Assembly (NCBI GenBank): GCA_963697365.1
Contig: CAVONT010000004.1
Span: 35,915-99,914 of the forward strand
Source of the DNA: CAIXZV01 sp963697365
GTDB lineage: Bacteria; Chloroflexota; Limnocylindria; Limnocylindrales; CSP1-4
Length of the DNA stretch: 64,000 bases
Direction: 5' to 3'
The position numbers and the translations under genes were made by a program. Of the stretch, positions 18,933-30,021 are shown piece after piece (positions within the stretch are counted from its first letter, which is position 1; each line of letters begins with the position of its first letter). Under the pieces are notes generated by a model. That model was not told the DNA's origin. It did no database searches and saw only the letters and a program-made list of their open reading frames with translations.

Positions 18933-19833
18933 ATGGCCGTGACCGTCGCCGCGCTCGTCGCCGATGCGGCCGCCCGCCTGGAGCGTTCGGGGTCCGACTC
19001 GCCCCGGCTCGACGCGGAGCTGCTCCTGGGGTTCGCACTGCACGTGGATCGCGTCGGCGTGCTCGCCCACCCCGATGCGCCTGTCCCGCAGTGGGCCTGC
19101 TGACGCCTTCGAGGCGTACGTCGCCCGCCGCGAGCTCGGCGAGCCAGTCGCCTACATCCGTGGCTTCCGCGAGTTCCACGGCCTGGCCATCGCCACCGAC
19201 GCGCGGGCGCTCGTTCCCCGTCCCGAGACCGAGCAGCTGGTCGACGAGGCGGTCGCCGAGGTGGCACGGCGACTCACCGCGGCACCTCGCCCGCCCGGCG
19301 CGCCGCCGCTGCGTGTCGCGGACGTGGGCACGGGCTCGGGTGCCATCGCGGTCGCGCTGATCACCGTGCTCCGCAAGCGGCGGATGGACGTCCACGTGGA
19401 GGTGACCGCGGTCGACATCTCGCCAGACGCGCTGCAGCTCGCCAAGGAGAACGCGGTGGGCCACGGCGTCGCCGACCGGATGGCCTTCCGGGAAGCCGAC
19501 CTGCTCGAGGGCGGCGAGGCGCCGTTCGACCTGATCTGCGCCAACCTGCCGTACGTGGCGGCAGGCGAGATCGACGGGCTCGGTCGCGAGCTCGCGTTCG
19601 AGCCGCGCGCGGCGCTCGATGGCGGACCCGACGGCCTGGACGTGATCCGCCGGCTGCTCGAGCTGCTGCCCCGGGTGCTCGACGCCGACGGGCTCGCGCT
19701 GCTGGAGATCGGGTCCGACCAGCGGGACGCGATCGGGGCGGCGGTCGCCGGGGCGCTCCCGGGCTGGAGGTGCCTGGTGCTCGACGACCTCGCCGGGCTG
19801 GCACGGATCGTGCGCGTGGAGCGGACCCGATGA
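18933..19833 (+). CDS. prmC: Release factor glutamine methyltransferase (frameshifted)
   Basis: S-adenosylmethionine-dependent methyltransferase that modifies the GGQ glutamine of release factors. The N-terminal helical domain (DSPRLDAELLLGFALHV) is followed by VPRPETEQLVDEA, the cofactor-binding VADVGTGSGAIAVAL, and the catalytic NLPY motif in CANLPYVAAGE. A single shift near 19095 separates the two parts; the length otherwise matches the family. The stop TGA overlaps the ATG of the next gene. Placement directly after prfA is the classic arrangement. Confidence 0.92.
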
Positions 19834-20863
19834 GCGCCCGCAGGACCACGGCGCCGGCCAGTCGCCCCGAGCCCGAGTTCCCGGTCCGGATGCTCGCCCT
19901 GGACATCGACGGGACCATCGTCGGGCATGACACCACCTTGAGCGATCGGACCGTCGCCGCGATCCGCGAGGCCGTCGCCCGCGGCGTGCGCGTCAGCCTC
20001 GCCACCGGTCGCACCCCGGGGTCCGCCGTCGTGTTCGCGCTGCGTCTCGGGCTGGTCGACCCGATCATCGGCCACCAGGGCGCCGTGATCCGCGCCATGC
20101 CGGCCCCGGACCCCGCTGCCGACGCCGCGGTCCTCGCGTCGGGCGCCGTGCGCGGCCGGGTTGGCCGCCTGCTGCTGCACGAGCCCCTCGCGGCGGACGT
20201 CACGCGCGATGCGCTGGCCTGGTGCTGGGCCAACAACCTCCAGCCGCACATCAACCACCTCGAGCGCGTGCTGATCCAGGACGACGACCCGCATTTCGAG
20301 GACTACTCGAACTACTTCGGCAAGGCCGCGGAGATGTACCCGGACCTGGCCGCGGCAATCACCTCGCCCAAGTCGAAGGTGATCTCGGTGGGCGAGCCCC
20401 CGCGGCCGATGGAGCTGATCGGCGAGGCGCGACGCCTGTTCGCCGGCCGGGCATGGCCGACCGTGTCGCACCCGCGGTTCCTGGAGTTCGTGGCGCCGGG
20501 TGTGTCCAAGGGGCGCGCGGTCGCGTGGCTCGCGCGCCGGGCGGGCATCCCGATGAGCCAGGTGATGACGATGGGTGACGCGCTCAACGATCTCGAGATG
20601 ATCGAGGCGGTGGGTCACGGGACGGCGATGGCCACCGCTCCAGCCGAGGTGCGGGCCGCCGCGCGGTACGTCGCCGCCCCGGTGGAGGAGGACGGATCGG
20701 CCGTGATGATCGAACAGCTCGTGCTGGCCTCGCCCGACGTCGCCCGTCGCACCGCCGCCCGCCTGGCGGAGGAGGCGCGGCCGCGGGCACGCCGGGCTGG
20801 CGAAGCGGCCGCCCGCGAGGGCTGCCCGCGCAGCGGCCCCGCGATGGGGTGCCGCAGCCGTGA
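19830..20863 (+). CDS. HAD-superfamily (Cof-type) phosphatase
   Basis: Motif I is MLALDIDGTIVGHDTTLS, with the nucleophile Asp. Motif II lies in VSLATGRTPGS and motif IV in MTMGDALNDLEMIEAVGHG. The cap between them is of the Cof type. Members dephosphorylate sugar phosphates or flavin precursors; the substrate cannot be told. The frame stays open past 21300, but the conserved protein ends near 20760. The natural stop is probably the TGA at 20861-20863, which overlaps the GTG of the next gene and is one base out of frame, so one more indel is likely near 20800. ATG at 19830 overlaps prmC. Confidence 0.85.
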
Positions 20864-21516
20864 GCTCCCTGCCCCGCATGCTTCCCGACGGCGACGCCGC
20901 CCGCGTCGAGGCCGTCGATCTCCTTCGCGCCGGTGGGATCGTCGCCGTCCCGACGGACACGGTCTACGGGATCGCCGCGGACATGGCCCTGCCCGACGCC
21001 ATCGAGCGCCTCTTCGCCGCCAAGCAGCGCCCGCCCGAGAAGGCGGTCGCCGTCCTGCTCGCGGACGTGGACCAGGCGTGGGAGCTGGGCGTGCCGTCGC
21101 CCGCCGCGCGCGTCCTCGGCGAGCGGTTCTGGCCCGGCGGCCTGACCCTGGTCCTGCGGGTCCAGCCAGGCGTCGTCCTGCCGCGCGTGCTCGCCGGCGG
21201 CCACCCGACCATCGGCGTGCGGGTCCCGGATCACGACGCGCCTCGCGCGCTCGCCCGTGCGCTCGGGCCCCTGCCCACCACGTCGGCCAACGTGTCCGGC
21301 CTGCCGGACCTGCGCGATGCTCTCGAGATCGCCGATCGCCTGGGCGACGCGCTCGCGCTCGTCCTTGACGGCGGCCCGATCAGCGGCGGCCCGGCCTCCA
21401 CGGTCGTGGACTGCACGCTCGAGTGGCCGTCGATCCTGCGCGAGGGCGCGATCCCAGCCGGGGCGATCGTGGCGGCTCTCGAGGCTGCGGGCGTCGCGCA
21501 CGCGATCGAGGCCTGA
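20860..21516 (+). CDS. Threonylcarbamoyl-AMP synthase (Sua5/YrdC/TsaC family)
   Basis: 218 residues, GTG start at 20860. It makes L-threonylcarbamoyl-adenylate for the t6A37 modification of ANN-decoding tRNAs. YrdC-fold motifs: GIVAVPTDTVYGIAADM, the KQRPPEKAV lysine-rich nucleotide loop, FWPGGLTLVL, and PTTSANVSG near the C-terminus. It lacks the extra C-terminal domain of long Sua5 proteins. The start overlaps the predicted stop of the HAD gene (GTGA), suggesting translational coupling. It sits in a translation-related block with prfA, prmC and glyA. Confidence 0.92.
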   Translation: MSSLPRMLPDGDAARVEAVDLLRAGGIVAVPTDTVYGIAADMALPDAIERLFAAKQRPPEKAVAVLLADVDQAWELGVPSPAARVLGERFWPGGLTLVLRVQPGVVLPRVLAGGHPTIGVRVPDHDAPRALARALGPLPTTSANVSGLPDLRDALEIADRLGDALALVLDGGPISGGPASTVVDCTLEWPSILREGAIPAGAIVAALEAAGVAHAIEA

Positions 21517-21628
21517 GCGCCTCCGCGGCGCACGCCGGCCCTGAGTGGCCGACGCCCCGGCCCCACCGCTCCCGGGCGTGGGACAATGGGCCCCGCTAGC
21601 CGGCCCCCTGCCACGAGGTAACCCCGCC

Positions 21629-22964
21629 GTGTCCCACGCCGCCCCGTCAACCGCCTGGGCGTCCGTCGCCGATGTCGACCCGGAGCTCTGGGCGGCCATG
21701 GAGGCCGAGCGCCACCGCCAGGCGGACAAGATCGAGCTCATCGCGAGCGAGAACTACACGTACGCCGCGGTGAATGAGGCGCAGGGCACCTGGCTGACGA
21801 ACAAGTACGCCGAGGGCCTGCCCGGCAAGCGCTACTACGGCGGCTGCGAGCACGTCGACGTCGTCGAGAACCTGACTCGTGCCCGGGCGCTCGCCCTCTT
21901 CCCAGGCGCCGATCACGTCAACGTCCAGCCGCACTCGGGCGCCCAGGCCAACATGGCGGCCTACTTCGCGGTCCTCAAGCCCGGTGACCGGATCCTGGGC
22001 ATGAGCCTGGCCCATGGCGGCCACCTCACCCACGGCTCGCCGGTGAACTTCTCGGGCCGCCTGTACGAGGTGCACGCGTACGGCGTCGATCGCGCCACCG
22101 AGCAGATCGACTACGACACCCTCGCCGAGCAGGCGGAGCAGCGTCCGGCCCAAGGTGGTGGTGGCAGGCGCCTCCGCCTATCCGCGGACGTGGGACTTCG
22201 AACGGCTCGGCGCGATCGCCCACGGTGTCGGCGCACTGCTCTTCGTGGACATGGCCCACGTCGCGGGCCTCGTCGCGGCCGGCCTCCACCCGAGCCCGTT
22301 CCCGCACGCGGACCTCGTGACCACCACGACCCACAAGACCCTTCGCGGGCCCCGAGGCGGCCTCGTGTTCGCCCGTGCCGACCTGCCCGAAGGCGTGGAC
22401 CGCGCCGACTTCCCGGCCCTGGGCAAGTCAACGCTCGCTGCCGCCGTCGACAAGTCCGTCTTCCCGGGCGTCCAGGGCGGCCCGCTCATGCACGTCATCG
22501 CCGCCAAGGGCGTCGCCCTCCTTCTCGCCGCCACCGCCGGCTTCCGCGAGGACCAGGCCCGCACCCTCGAGAACGCCCGCGTGCTCGCGGAGACGCTGGC
22601 AGCCGCCGGCGCCCGGCTCGTCTCCGGGGGCACGGACAACCACCTCGCCCTGGTGGACGTCACGCCGATGGGCGTCACCGGCCGCGAGGCCGAGACCCTC
22701 CTTGACGACGTCGGCATCACGGTCAACAAGAACGCCATCCCGTTCGACCAGAACCCGCCCAACATCGCGTCAGGCATCCGCATCGGCACCCCCGCGACCA
22801 CCACCCGCGGCATGGGGCCCGGCGAGATGCGGCAGATCGGCAGCTGGATCGTGGAGGCGCTGCGCGAGCGCGAGTCCGAGGCTGTCCACCAGCGCATCCG
22901 GGGAGAGATCCTCGAGCTGACCGCGCAGTTCCCGGTTCCGGGCCTGCCGCGCGACCGCGCCTAG
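21629..22964 (+). CDS. glyA: Serine hydroxymethyltransferase (one frameshift)
   Basis: PLP enzyme converting serine and tetrahydrofolate to glycine and 5,10-methylene-tetrahydrofolate. Landmarks: KIELIASENYTYAAVNEAQG, NKYAEGLPGKRYYGG, QPHSGAQANMAAY, and the PLP lysine in TTTTHKTLRGPRGG. One extra base near 22143 shifts the frame between EQ and VRPKVVVAGASAYPR. Total about 445 codons, normal. The GTG at 21629 has ACGAGG nine bases upstream. Methylene-tetrahydrofolate also links this enzyme to the GcvT-fusion demethylases at the left of the window, though the genes are not adjacent. Confidence 0.94.
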
Positions 22965-22997
22965 CATCACGGGCGGGGTCAGGATGGCCGCTGGTCG

Positions 22998-24122
22998 ATG
23001 ACGCTCATCCCCGGGTTCAGCGACTCGCTGCCGTTCTTCGTCGCCGCCTTCGTGGCCGCGGCGGTGGTGGCGCTCGTCCTGACACCGCTCGTGCGGCGCG
23101 TCGCCATCCGCCTCGGCAACATCGACCAGCCTGACAAGCGGCGCGTGAACGTCCAGCCGATCCCGCGCGGCGGAGGGGTCGCGGTCGCCATCGCCTTCCT
23201 CGTCGTCACCCTCGGCGGCATGGCGATCAACACGCAGACCGGCGACATCGCCATCCCCCGCTCGCTCGGACCCGGGGAGCTCGTCGCGCTGTTCGCCGGC
23301 GGCATCCTTGCCACGGTGCTGGGCGTGCTGGACGACACGTGGCAGCTGCGCGCCCGCTGGCAGTTTGCCGGGCAACTGCTGCTCGCCCTGCTGGCCGTGG
23401 CGGCAGGCGTCGTCATCACCTATGTCAACAACCCGCTCGGCCCGGGCAGCATCAACCTGTCCGGCTACTTCGCGGCGGGCTTCACGATGCTGTGGATCCT
23501 GGGGATGATCAACAGCATCAACTTCATCGACGGGCTCGACGGGCTCTCGTCGGGCATCTCGCTGATCGCGGCGATGACGCTGGGCCTGATCTCGCTGACA
23601 TCATCCGTCGCGCAACCCTTCATCGGCATCCTGTGCTTTGCGCTGGCCGGTGCGCTGCTGGGCTTCCTGCGCTGGAACTTCCACCCGGCGTCGATCTTCA
23701 TCGGCACCAGCGGCGTGATGTTCGTGGGCTACACGCTCGCGATCCTGTCGATCCTGGGCACCGCCAAGGTGGCCGTCGCCCTGCTCGTCCTCGGCGTCCC
23801 GATCATCGACACCTTCTGGATCATCGTCCGCAGGCTTGCCACCGGGCGCTCGCCGTTCACCCCCGACCGCGGCCACATCCACCACCGCCTGCTGGACCTT
23901 GGCTTGTCGCATGCCCAGACCGTGCTGGTGATCTACGGCCTGTGCATCGGGCTGGCCACGCTGACCTTCGTGCTGAGCGGCACCGGGCAGATGTACGCCT
24001 TCCTCGGCCTCGGGGTCGCATTCGGCCTCGTGCTGTTCGTCGTCACGCGCGGGGAAACCGGGGACGCTCTCGAGGCGGAGACGTACAGCAGTCCCACCGA
24101 GGAGGACCACGCGGCAGGCTGA
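22998..24122 (+). CDS. Undecaprenyl-phosphate GlcNAc-1-phosphate transferase (MraY/WecA/TagO family)
   Basis: 374 residues with about ten membrane segments. Family motifs are in order: QPDKRRVNVQPIPRGGG, the catalytic Asp pair in VLGVLDDTWQLRARWQF, NSINFIDGLDGLSSG, and the C-terminal DRGHIHHRLLDLGLSH. It transfers a sugar-1-phosphate onto undecaprenyl phosphate, the first step of teichoic-acid-like or polysaccharide synthesis. The HIHH motif favours the WecA/TagO group over MraY. ATG at 22998. A TAGCAT element overlaps the glyA stop upstream and may be its own -10. The surface-protein genes lie downstream. Confidence 0.92.
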   Translation: MTLIPGFSDSLPFFVAAFVAAAVVALVLTPLVRRVAIRLGNIDQPDKRRVNVQPIPRGGGVAVAIAFLVVTLGGMAINTQTGDIAIPRSLGPGELVALFAGGILATVLGVLDDTWQLRARWQFAGQLLLALLAVAAGVVITYVNNPLGPGSINLSGYFAAGFTMLWILGMINSINFIDGLDGLSSGISLIAAMTLGLISLTSSVAQPFIGILCFALAGALLGFLRWNFHPASIFIGTSGVMFVGYTLAILSILGTAKVAVALLVLGVPIIDTFWIIVRRLATGRSPFTPDRGHIHHRLLDLGLSHAQTVLVIYGLCIGLATLTFVLSGTGQMYAFLGLGVAFGLVLFVVTRGETGDALEAETYSSPTEEDHAAG

Positions 24123-24209
24123 CGACACGCCGATCGGCAAGGTCGGCCTCATCCGGTCCGGTGCTAGCATCGCGCTCGCCGGTACCTGCGGCCGGTGCTC
24201 CGAGGTCCT

Positions 24210-25490
24210 ATGCAGCCGATCCTCATCGTCATCCTGGTCGTCCTGGCCTTGATCGCGGCTGGCACGCTCCTGGCGCTCCGCCGCCACCGCCGCCGGACCG
24301 CCGCGAAGGTCGCTGTGGAGCCGATCGACGTGGCGCCGATGTCCCAGGAGGAGATCGCGTACCGGCTCGGCCTCGTCGAGCGGCCGGAAATCTCCGACTG
24401 GCCCACCCGGGCGGCGTTGCTTGCCGGCGCGGCGGCGTCGCTGGACCCGCAGGCGGCTGCCACCGGCGAGCTGAGCGAGGCCGTCGAGCCGCCGCCACCG
24501 GCCGTGGTCGCCGTGGCGACGGGTGCGGTGACCCTCGCCCCCGGTGCGGTCACGACAGCCGGCGCGCCGCGTGACACGGTGGACTCGCGGCGCACCCGGC
24601 TGTGGCGGGACTCAGCGGCGGTCCTGCTCGTCGGGAGCCTGACCTTGCTCGCAGCCATCGCCATCGCGCCCGGGATCCTGGGCGGGATGGCCACCTCGCC
24701 CGAGCCGGTCGCGCTCGCGATCCTGGACACGCCCGAGCCGACGGCCGTGCCGACACGCTCCCCGAGCCCGACCCCCACCCTGCGCCCGACGCCGTCACCA
24801 ACGCCGAGGGCGACGCCGACGCCCTCCCCCAGCCCGACGCCCTCGCCCGTCCCGTCGGCCTCGTCGACGCCCCCAGTCACGGCCCAGCAGACCCCGAAGC
24901 CCACCCCCAGGCCGACGCCACGCCCGACCCCCAGGCCCACGCCCCGACCGACCCCCAGGCCCACGCCCCGACCGACCCCGAAGCCCACCCCGAAGCCGGT
25001 GGCCAGGCTCAATCTGAGCATTGCCTGCGTCAACCCGACGACGGTGCGGTACACGGCGTCCACGAGCGGTGTCTCGGTGAAGCGCTACGAGTGGTTCTTC
25101 GACTTCACGGGCAACCCCGGCACGAAGTCGGTGACCTGGGACTTCGGTGGACCGACCGATGCCGGCAGCATCGCCGTGGTCAAGGTCTACTTCACGAATG
25201 GCGCCGTCCGATCGGATGAGCGGGGCAACGCCCTCCTGCGATTGACGCGTGGCCGCTGGCCCTGCCGCACAGGTGCAGCGGGCAGAGCTCTCGATAGGCA
25301 CACCCGTCCAATAGCGCGTACTGGCCGTGTGGGCGAACATGGGCTCCTCGGTCGAAGTCGGGAGGATCCCACGCGTGCTCCGGCGCCTGCTCACCGCATC
25401 GTTCATCACCCTGCTGATCGCTGCAGCGCTGCCCGCCGGCGTCCTTGCCGTTGCTCCCGTCGCGACGTCGCAGTCGGTGGCGACCGATGA
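24210..25490 (+). CDS. Membrane-anchored Pro/Thr-rich surface protein
   Basis: No family recognised. The ATG at 24210 follows GAGG. Residues 5-25 form a hydrophobic segment followed by RRHRRR. A cytoplasmic-looking stretch comes next, then a second membrane segment near residue 140 (AAVLLVGSLTLLAAIAIAPG). After it lie about 100 residues of Pro/Thr repeats (TPRPTPRP units, coding DNA about 24750-25000), likely a cell-wall spacer. A small domain with VKRYEWFFDFTGNPGTKS (PKD-like, uncertain) ends the protein. The frame overlaps the next gene by 116 bases; the last 80 residues look out of frame, so the true stop may be the TAG at 25295-25297. Confidence 0.6.
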   Translation: MQPILIVILVVLALIAAGTLLALRRHRRRTAAKVAVEPIDVAPMSQEEIAYRLGLVERPEISDWPTRAALLAGAAASLDPQAAATGELSEAVEPPPPAVVAVATGAVTLAPGAVTTAGAPRDTVDSRRTRLWRDSAAVLLVGSLTLLAAIAIAPGILGGMATSPEPVALAILDTPEPTAVPTRSPSPTPTLRPTPSPTPRATPTPSPSPTPSPVPSASSTPPVTAQQTPKPTPRPTPRPTPRPTPRPTPRPTPRPTPKPTPKPVARLNLSIACVNPTTVRYTASTSGVSVKRYEWFFDFTGNPGTKSVTWDFGGPTDAGSIAVVKVYFTNGAVRSDERGNALLRLTRGRWPCRTGAAGRALDRHTRPIARTGRVGEHGLLGRSREDPTRAPAPAHRIVHHPADRCSAARRRPCRCSRRDVAVGGDR

Positions 25491-28400
25491 GGACACCGGC
25501 ATTGCCATCACGCTCGCGGGCACCGATGACGACCTGGATCCGCTGACGTTCACGGTCGTCGACCCTCCCGTGAGCGGCGAGCTCACTGGGGACGTGCCGG
25601 ACCTGACCTACACGCCAGACCCGGACTTCAACGGGTCCGACAGCTTCACCTTCACGGCCAACGACGGGACCGACGACTCGGCGCCCGCGACCGTCTCGAT
25701 CACCGTGAACCCGGTCAATGACGCCCCGGTCGCCGTGGACGATCCAGGGACGTCGTGCGGGCCTACGACCGCCTTCGGGGGCTCCTTCTTCATCCCGGAG
25801 GACTGGAGCGGCGGCTGGCCGGTCGGGTTCGAAGGCTGGTTCGCCCTCGCTGGCAGTTGCGCCCCCATGCGGAATGACTTCGATCCCGATGGCGACGAAC
25901 TCACGTTCGAGCTTGTCGGCGACCCCCGCGCACGGTGCCGCAACCGCCCTGCCGGACGGCTCCCTCGCTTACGACCCGGAACCCGACTACAGCACGCCCC
26001 CCGGCTATGAGCCGGGGGGCAACTGGCTCTCCGACACCATCCGCTACCGCGTGTCCGACGGCAGCGCGTACTCCGAGGTCGCGAGCTACCGGCTCTGGAT
26101 CGCGCCCGTCAACGACGCGCCGAGCTTCACGGCCGGAGCGGATGTGACCGTCGTCGAGGACTCGGGCGCGTACGCGTCGCATGGGCGTCGGCGATGAGCG
26201 CGGTCCCGAGCGAGGCGTACCAGACAGTCGACTTCCTCGTGTCGACGGACCATGACGTTCTCTTCGGCGACCTGCCGGCCATCGCGGCGGGCGGGACGCT
26301 CACCTTCACGCCCAGGCCGACTGGACGGGTAGCGCGACGGTCACCGTCCGTGCGCACGACGATGGAGGACTCGAGGACTACGACGTCCCCGGCGTGACTC
26401 CGGACGACATCTCGGAACCGGTCCAGTTCAGCATCGTCGTGACGCCGATGAATGATGCGCCGCCGGTCGCCTCCGCCGGATCCGGAACGCCCGATGAGGG
26501 CGGCCGCTGGATGATTGGCGAGCTCACCGCTACGACATCGACGGTGACGACCCGTCACGGCTCCGCGCGTCGTGCCACTGCGCCCACCCACGGCATCGTG
26601 GAGTTCCCGAGTCCGATCCCTGCGACGGCGTGATGCCCGAGCACCTGCCAGATCGGTCGGTCTATACACGCGACGGACAAGGACTACTGTCGGCCAGGAC
26701 TCGTTCACGTACACCGCGACCGATGGCACGAACACATCCGCTCCTGCGACCGTCTTGATCGACATCTGCGGCCAATGCGCGCCCGTCTGCGACGGACGAC
26801 GCCACCTCCATCGTCGAGGGCCGAGGTGCTCCCCAGTCCGCGATCGACCCCTGCTCTGACGTCGATGGCGACTCTCGGACCTACTGGCACGGGGCCCAGC
26901 GAACGGCGATGGTGCGTCGCGCCCGATGGCTCGTTGCACGTACGACCCGACAGCGGACTTCCACGGCACGACGGTTTACTGGTATCGCCGGCCGATGGAC
27001 CGCGAACGTCTCGACCGCCCGCGAACCGTGACGATCACCGTCACGCCGGTCAACGACGCACCTGTCTGTACTGGGTTCGCCCAGCGCCGGCCTCGAGGAT
27101 ACAGGCCAGGTCGGACACGATCAACACCTGCTCGGACGTCGACGGGGACACGCTCGACCTACACGAGGGTCGCCAACGCGTCGCACGGCACAGCCACCGT
27201 GACCCGGGGACGGCGCGCTGGACCTACACGCCCGTCGCCGACTACAACGGCACCGACTCGTTCACCTTCCGGGCGTCGGACGGCATCGTCACCTCGAACA
27301 CGGCCACTCGTCTCGATCTCGGTCACGCCGGTGAACGACGCGCCGGTCGCCACCGCGGCAGCGGTGACCACGAGCGAGGACACGCCAAGGCCATCACGCT
27401 GGCCGGCTCGGACGTCGAGGCCTCGCCCGCTCACCTTCACGGTCGTGACCAGACCCGCCCGCGGCTCCCTGAGCGGGACGGCACCGGAGCTCACCTACAC
27501 GCCCGCAGCGAACTACCACGGTCCCGACAGCTTCACGTTCAAGGGCCAGCGACGGAGTGCTCGACTCGGCCGTCGCCGACCGTGTCCATCACGGTCACGG
27601 CCGTGAACGACCCGCCGGTCGCGAATGCACGAGGACGTCACCATGACCGAGGACACCGTGAAGGCGATCAGCCTGCACCGGCGCGACGTGGACGCGGCGT
27701 CCTGCTCCGCATCGGCGTACACCGGGCCGGCGCATCGCCCGCCGACAGACACCGCGCCGAACCTCACCTACGCCCCAACGCCCAACTACATCGGCGCCGA
27801 CAGCGTTCACCGTAAGGCCAGCGACGGAGCGCTCGACAGCCGCGGTCGCAACCGTGTCCGACGGTCGGCACCGGTCAACGACGCGCCGGTCTGCACCGGG
27901 TTCGCACCTGCGCCGCCGATGAGGACGCCGCACCAGTCCGGCACGCCTCGCCTGCGCGGACCCTGACCTGGACGACCTCGACGTACGGAGCGTCGTCGGC
28001 CGCTCGGCACGGCACAGCGACCATCGACCCGGGTACCGGCGCCTGGACTTACGCGCCCGTCGTCCACTACAACGGCGCCGACTCGTTCACCTTCAGGGCG
28101 TCGGACGGCATCGTCGCCTCGAACACAGCCACCGTGTCCATCTCGGTCACGCCCGTCAACGACCCGCCCGTCGCCACCGCGCCAGGCGGTGACAACGGGC
28201 GAGGACACGTTCAAGGCCATCACGCTGGCCGGCAAGGACATGGACCTCGACACGCTCACCTTCACGGTCGTGACGCAGCCGGCGCACGGCACCCTCAGCG
28301 GCACGGCGCCGAACCTGACCTACACGCCCGTGGCGAACTACAACGGCCCCGACAGCTTCACCTTCCACGTGAGCGATGGCACTGCCAGTTCCAACACCGC

Positions 28401-29436
28401 AACCGTGTCGATCACGGTGAGTGATGTCAACGACGCGCCGAGTGGGCGCATCGACGCATCCGGCTACCCCGGGTTCCCGTATGTGCTGGCCACCACCACG
28501 ACCGCCCTCCCCGTCCTCGCCAACGACATCGCCGGCCCGGGAGACACCGGAGCCAACGCGACGATGGCGATTACCGGCGCCGGCGCTGGATCGCTGGGCA
28601 CGCCGATCGTCCAGCCGGGCGGCTCCGGGATCCTGTACGACCCACGCGGCTGCTCGACAGGCGACGACGTCTTCAACTACGCGGTCGCAGACGGTGGAGG
28701 TCTGGCCGATCCGAACACGACCGTCGTGGCCACCATCGTGCGTCCGGGCACCCACGGCTTCAGCAGCGCGCCGGTCACCGACACGCCGTCGGTGGGCCTG
28801 CGCACCGGTGCCAGCATCGGCAGCACCGTCCCGGTCCGCGTCTCGTGGTGTGGCGTCGTCAAGAGCGGTGTCAAGGTCAAGGGCTACCGCGTGGAGCAGA
28901 GCGCCAACGCCGGGGCGTCCTATCCCACCGTCGTGACCAGCTCGACCACCTCGACCTCCACCAGCCGCTCGATCGGCACGTCGCGCACCTACGCCTGGCG
29001 GGTTCGCACCAAGGACTCCGCACCGCGACCACGCACGGGCGCCTACCGCCGGTCGGCCACCACGAAGGCCTCGATCCTGCAGGAGGCGGCGGCCACGATC
29101 GTCGCGTACGGAGGCACCTGGCGGACCACGACCACCAGCAAGGCATCGGGTGGAAGGATGCGCTCGGCCACGTCCACCTCCGCGTCGGTGACCATTACGC
29201 TGGCAGCAGGCACGCGCCAGGTCGGCATCGTGGGTCCCAAGGGTTCCGGCTACGGCAGCTTCAAGGTTTGGGTGGACGGCGCGCCCGCCGGCTCGTTCAG
29301 TGAGCGAGCCTCGTCCTCCTCGTACAAGCGCGTGCTCTACGTGCGGTCGTTGAACCCGGCCACGGGCCACACCATCGTGCTCAAGCCGGCCGGCAACGGG
29401 CGCGTCTACCTCGATGCGATCGTCACGCTGCAGTAG
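25375..29436 (+). CDS. Large secreted surface protein with tandem cadherin-like (tandem-95) repeats, heavily frameshifted
   Basis: The GTG at 25375 follows GGGAGG and opens a clear signal peptide (LRRLLTASFITLLIAAALPA). The body is a series of Ig/cadherin-like repeats of about 92 residues. Each carries an EDT or EDTxKAI start, a DxDxLTFTVVTxPxHG stretch, LTYTPxxNYNGxDSFTF and VNDAPV. At least eight repeats are seen between 25450 and 28440. The C-terminal 330 residues hold a fibronectin-like stretch (VKGYRVEQSANAGASYP) and an end domain (GPKGSGYGSFKVWVDGAPAG) like carbohydrate-binding or sortase-free surface proteins. More than ten shifts break the frame, most in the repeats. Probable role: adhesion or cell-surface structure. 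Confidence 0.7.
25716..28440 (+). repeat. Tandem coding repeats of about 275 bp
   Basis: The sequence GTCAACGACGCGCCGGTC or close variants recurs near 25716, 26110, 26448, 27050, 27330, 27605, 27880, 28150 and 28430. From 27050 onward the spacing is regular at 272-280 bases. The block at 27050-27330 and that at 27880-28150 are especially alike, both reading CTGCACCGGGTTCGC or nearly so after the junction motif. These encode the protein repeats above and make assembly and polishing error-prone here. Confidence 0.8.
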
Positions 29437-29805
29437 GGGGGCCGACCACGTCGTCCCTTGGCCGGCGCGAGGCTCCCGGCGCCCGATTCGCCGTGACATC
29501 CGGCCGGCGATCCACGTGGGAGTCATCCGGGCCCCGGCCCCGCACGAGGCGGGCATCAACATCGACATTGCTGCCCGAGCCCCGCACTGGATGGGTGCTC
29601 CTGACTCCCACCGGGATCAACACCGGGTCCCACCGGGATCCGCGCTGGATCGCCACCGTGATCGCGAGCGAGATCGCGATCGGTACCGCCGCGCGGCGAG
29701 GCGTCCGCCTCCGAGTGCCCGGCCAAGGTTGCGGAACGGGGGCGGACCATGTTTCGATCAGCCTGTGCCCTCTGGTATAGTTCCCCGCGCGGTGAATGGT
29801 CGGGC
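29437..29805. other. Gene-free interval before the ATP synthase operon
   Basis: 369 bases with no supportable gene. It contains short GATCGCGA-type inverted repeats (around 29655-29685) and two ACCGGGATC copies (about 29607 and 29633). Its right end carries the probable operon promoter. I see no clear terminator for the surface-protein gene. Confidence 0.5.
29752..29781 (+). promoter_or_regulatory. Putative promoter of the ATP synthase operon
   Basis: TTTCGA (29752-29757) and TATAGT (29776-29781) are separated by 18 bases. They stand about 25 bases before the ATG of the atpZ-like gene, which leaves a short leader. It is one of the few AT-rich spots in the interval. Predicted from sequence only. 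Confidence 0.5.
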
Positions 29806-30021
29806 ATGAACACCGGTTTCGGGGGCATGTTCGCCCTCTTCTCCGAGATCGGCATGGTCCTCCTTGTGACGACCCTCGCCGGAGTTGCGGCGGGCTACTG
29901 GGCGGACCAGCAGCTCGGGACGGGATGGGTCTTCGTCCTCATCGGCTTCCTGGCCGGTGCGGGCCTCGGGGCCTTCGCGATCCACCGCCTGGTGACACGG
30001 TTCCTGAAGCGGTTCGACTGA
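29806..30021 (+). CDS. AtpZ/AtpI-family membrane protein
   Basis: 71 residues from the ATG at 29806, with two hydrophobic helices (GMVLLVTTLAGVAAGYWADQ and WVFVLIGFLAGAGLGAFAI) joined by the loop QLGTGW and ending in a basic tail (RLVTRFLKRFD). This is the pattern of small AtpZ/AtpI proteins coded first in ATP synthase operons, which are thought to help c-ring assembly or magnesium uptake. It precedes atpB by 99 bases. Confidence 0.82.
   Translation: MNTGFGGMFALFSEIGMVLLVTTLAGVAAGYWADQQLGTGWVFVLIGFLAGAGLGAFAIHRLVTRFLKRFD

Noticed and set aside
21545..21628. Upstream extension of glyA to an ATG at 21545
   Set aside because: The added residues are Pro/Gly-rich and unconserved, and ACGAGG is placed for the GTG at 21629.
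24750..25010. Possible minisatellite or CRISPR-like array in the repeated CCCACGCC region
   Set aside because: The repeat is coding and gives Pro/Thr units; there are no spacers of constant length.
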